From Synanceia verrucosa (taxonomy: Eukaryota; Chordata; Actinopteri; Perciformes; Synanceiidae), in the NCBI GenBank assembly GCA_029721515.1, contig CM056567.1, positions 10,618,007 to 10,682,006 on the forward strand: a stretch of DNA of 64,000 nt, in the 5' to 3' direction. Under the pieces are notes generated by a model, which ran no database searches, had not been told where the DNA came from, and saw only the letters and a list, made by a program, of their open reading frames with translations. The position numbers and the translations under genes are program-made. Positions 60,410-64,000 of this stretch are shown piece by piece. The stretch's first letter is position 1. Each line of letters starts with the position of its first letter.

Positions 60410-63400
60410 GTAGAGGAGTCTGCCAAACAGCATTTAGAGCATCACAGGTCTTTAAAACTCCTGTAAAAGTCAAACTAATAAAATTCTTATCAGCTGCTCG
60501 TGGTAACATTCACTGCATCTTTTTTTAACTGCAGTACAACAAGAATAAGATGCTGATGTCAGCATACTCATATGCTCCCAGTGACAATGCTAAAGTCCTG
60601 ATGTTTAGTAGGCATTCAATGTTTACTGTGTTCATGATCTTAGTTTGACATTTGCTGGTGTAAAAAAAGGTTGGACATTAAAAAGAGAGAATGTGAATGT
60701 GTACACTAAATTTCATGACAATATAGCCAATAGTTTTTCACTCGAAACTGCAAATGTACCTCATGGTGGCCCTAAAAAGTCACAAGATCACCAAAGTAAT
60801 TTCAATTCATCTTCAGGGGACTGGCATGCCATCCGATAGCTTTAGAGACATTCTAATTTTAAATTTTATTTCTAATTTTAATTCCCTCAGACATATGACA
60901 CAAATGTAGTGTCTAAATATGATCATGGTGGAAACCTCATCAAATGACGTTCAGTTTTGTAATAAAAGGCTTCCATCCCTCTACAACATGGTTTTTCTAA
61001 AGCTTTATTCACCCCCCTTAGATTATGTGCTGTTATTCAAGCCCATAAACACCAAACAATTGAGTCAATATAGCCGATTATTGCCAAAAATGTCCCTCCT
61101 AAGTTATTCATTAGTTTCTGACTCCCAACACTACTGTATCTCTGATCTCTCAAACACAGCAAATAGTGAAAACAGATAAAAATGAAAGTGGTGGAGGGAT
61201 AAATTAAACGAGAATAGCAATTTGTAAGGTTAAATCCTTTAGTGTCACACTGGCAGCAGAGGGGTTTCCTGCTCTCGGGTGGTTTAGGCAAGAAAGCAAG
61301 TGAGAGAGAGATAGCTGGGTTCAGTCTGAGGGTCACGCTCAGTTTAGCATCGCTACAAGGCCAGAGAAACCTTTTTTCCCCATGAAAGCTTTCAGAACTG
61401 TCACACCTGCTTAGGTCTGTAACACTGCCCCGCTCCCCCGCCTCTTCCTCCATCTCCACCAAAGAAAACAAGCGCTCCCTTCATCCCATCCCAGCTCTCG
61501 CTCGGTCCCCCGTCATGCCCACAAGGTGATTATTTTGTTGATGTCTCCATGGAGGCATCTGTATCTGAAGGAGCGCTTTAAAAGATTAAAAAAATAAAAC
61601 GAAACCCTGCAAATGCGTATACACTTTGATCGATGGGTTGGATTTTGGTTAAGACCTTGTATTTTTAAAATTACCTGGAGCATTACTCTGTTCCTCTGGA
61701 AACTAACACTTATATTTGCATTGCACCTCCACCACTCAGAGAGTCTCAGAGTTCTAGGAAAAGCTATTAGTGAGAGCACTTAGATATTTATGCTGGTGCT
61801 GCAAAACACAGAAAAAAATGGAACAGAGCCAGCAGCCAAAAACTTTAATGTATCTGCTTAACAAACCGGAGGGCAGAAAAACATGGCAGGTGAAATCACA
61901 ACGTCTTTTGCTTCAATAAATAAGTAATGTGACATTTCAGGTTGGGTTATTTCTGACAGAGCTGAGAGGGATTGGGGAAATGACTCTGAGCTTTTCTTGT
62001 TTAAAAAAAAAAAAGTAAAAGCTAATTTTGAAGTAAGATATAATATGTCCTAACAACGCTGCTCCTGTTAAAATATTTTTTGCAGAAATGTTGACACTAC
62101 TAGTCCACTGTTCTGCAGTATATAGGGAAGCAAATATACTGTAAATATGGACATGGAAGTGAATACCACAGCATTAATATAGCTTTAAAATATCATTAAT
62201 CAACCTTATGTATACTGTATAAAAATCAGTAAAAACGGCCTTGTTATGGAGATAATATTAACAATATCTTTACAGACACATGCCTGCATGAGGACTGTTT
62301 CTCTGGTAGGAAGGAGCATTGATTCTGAAGGCGCTCATTGCTGTTGAATTTTTTAAATGTAATGTTTCACAGTTATGAGTACCACACACACAATTTCAGC
62401 AGAAGTCTCACAGATGGATATTTCAAAACCTGGACAAATACAGCCCAAACTATTATGTAAAGCAGGGTGAGAAATCATACTTCCTATATACACTGGATCA
62501 AATGAGTAATGTAGAAATCTAGCAGGTCTGCAGCTCTACTGAGCTTTTTAGCCTCTTTTAATCAATTGTTTTGCATCTCAATGCCCCGTTTTCAAAAGGC
62601 TGTCCTCCCATGAACAGCATCATATTTCCCAAAAATAACATATTGTTATACGTTCAGCCCTCTAGCAACTTTCAAAACAGATAAAAGTTGCTGATGGTTT
62701 TGTCACATTTTCTATAGAATAACAGCATCAGAGTGCATTCATGCACGCATGAATATATAAGTATATACAGTGCTTAACAAATGTATTAAACCAGCTGTCC
62801 TGTTTGTCTCAAAGAGCCTCCAGCATCATTTCATTTCTTTCTCACTGAGTTCCCTACGCATCACCTTGTTGAACAGGAATGAGGAATTCAAACCTTTTTA
62901 GAACCAAATTTGAGCCAGAACACTGGAATTCACTGAGAAGTCAGAAATGAATCCAGAATAACAAACAACCACTAAAACACATTTTTCTGTTCAGAAACGA
63001 TAACAATATGGAATGGATAACGACAATAATTACATTTTATCATTTTATATATATATACTGGCAGATTAACCATTACAGAAACATAAAAAATATTCTGGTA
63101 ATCAGTAATACTGTTCATTTTAAACACTGGTATAATAAATGTATTAAGGACTGTACATATATCAGTATTGTGATTAAGAGCTTCTTCAGTTTAGCATCAT
63201 GTTCACATGCTGCACAGATTTAGTTTATACCGTTTCTTATCTGTTAGTAACTCAACATAGTGCTTCTTTAGATCTGTTTGTTAGTGAATACTGTGCAATG
63301 CATCAAAAGCCGACTACCTGGCTCGAATCCAAAGCATTGCTTTATTAAGACTGATATCGTCTCTGTATGTAAGGTTTGTGCTGAAAGTAAGTAGGCCACT

Positions 63401-63505
63401 TCAGAGCCCAGGAGGCAGAGGACGAGCCAGACATGTTTATTCACACTCAAGGACTTCATTTTCATCGATGCTGATTTCTCTCTGGGCATTGTTAATATGG
63501 TTTTG

Positions 63506-63510
<5 letters not shown>

Positions 63511-63541
<31 letters not shown>
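63511..63541. repeat. GT microsatellite
   Basis: GT run of about 15 units. Confidence 0.96.
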
Positions 63542-63542
<1 letters not shown>

Positions 63543-63698
63543 TTTATGTAAAACATGCTTTACAGCTTCCCCTCTCTTCTTCACACTTTCATGTAAGTGC
63601 TCCTCTCCTGCTAAAGATATACCCACAGTATTGATTTATAGTGCCCGGTCGCATTCAACAGACCCAAATGAAAAGCCAATAGGTGTTTATGGACACAC

Positions 63699-63700
63699 AC

Positions 63701-63761
<61 letters not shown>
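63699..63761. repeat. TA microsatellite
   Basis: ATATATACAT followed by an uninterrupted TA run of nearly 50 bp. Confidence 0.97.
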
Positions 63762-63764
<3 letters not shown>

Positions 63765-64000
63765 TCGCATAATGCCCTGTGGCTCGTTACGCTTTTATGT
63801 CCTGTGTTACATCTGGGAGATCACTCAGGTAGCAGTTTGCATTCAACCCTGGTTCTGTGTCATCAGTAAGCAAACAGTAAAGTGGCCGTGGGAGACCCTG
63901 CAGGGCTGCTGTGCCTCACATAGCCTGAGTGGAGATTTCATTGTGTTGTAGACACAATTTAACAGCAGTTTGATGGCATATACTGGTCTATATCTCCTTG

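Larger units (their letters stand above)
60410..64000. other. no gene recognised
   Basis: AT-rich with GT and TA microsatellites near the end. Minus-strand frames at 61037-61471 and 63268-63489 are not supported by similarity I recognise. Confidence 0.5.

Noticed and set aside
63268..63489. Minus-strand frame with a signal-peptide-like start (MKMKSLSVNKHVWLVLCLLG)
   Set aside because: No convincing donor, no continuation and no recognised protein. Hydrophobic starts arise by chance.
1..64000. CRISPR arrays, operons, tRNA and rRNA genes
   Set aside because: Intron-bearing vertebrate DNA. The tandem repeats lack spacers, and the pol III boxes found belong to SINEs or fragments without a full tRNA fold.

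Overview
This is vertebrate nuclear DNA, almost certainly from a teleost fish. Evidence: one intron-split gene with GT-AG introns encodes a fish-type Sam68 protein. Most of the rest is non-coding and carries fish-type interspersed repeats: L2-type LINE tails with ATTCT repeats, a tRNA-derived SINE with pol III boxes, TTAA- and TTA-flanked MITEs, and many long CA/TA microsatellites. Repeat family names here come from memory of fish sequence, not from a search.

The only gene I can assign confidently is khdrbs1 (Sam68), on the minus strand at about 49.2-58.7 kb. Nine coding exons join in frame without error into 362 codons plus a stop. They carry QUA1, KH and QUA2 regions, RGG/proline-rich segments, a tyrosine-rich tail and the C-terminal nuclear localisation motif. 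A CpG-rich first exon/promoter lies at 57.9-58.95 kb. A poly(A) signal at 49.2 kb closes a 3' UTR of about 1.17 kb.

Layout. 0-28 kb: no recognisable gene. It holds MITEs (3.07-3.72, 12.56-12.98, 20.16-20.59 kb), SINE remnants, a decayed transposon-like ORF (13.6-14.05 kb), a possible YY1-bearing first exon (4.4-4.57 kb), a pair of adjacent perfect hairpins (19.74-19.83 kb) and a 0.9 kb minisatellite with an 80-bp higher-order period (25.3-26.2 kb). 28.19-30.75 kb: a 5'-truncated, frameshifted L2-type retrotransposon followed by two more LINE 3' tails. 32.5-33.5 kb: a composite repeat split by a SINE with a perfect 13-bp target-site duplication. 38.8-49 kb: another SINE, a foldback element, and one unidentified but convincing minus-strand exon at 42,545-42,667. 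49.2-58.7 kb: khdrbs1. 59-64 kb: no recognised gene, but a CCAAT/TATA promoter-like arrangement at 60.18-60.41 kb and long GT and TA microsatellites.

The interval left of khdrbs1 reads as a repeat-rich gene desert or the introns of a large gene. I found no new multi-gene system. The observations most worth a second look are the orphan exon, CA repeats at two khdrbs1 splice donors, the twin hairpins and the higher-order minisatellite.
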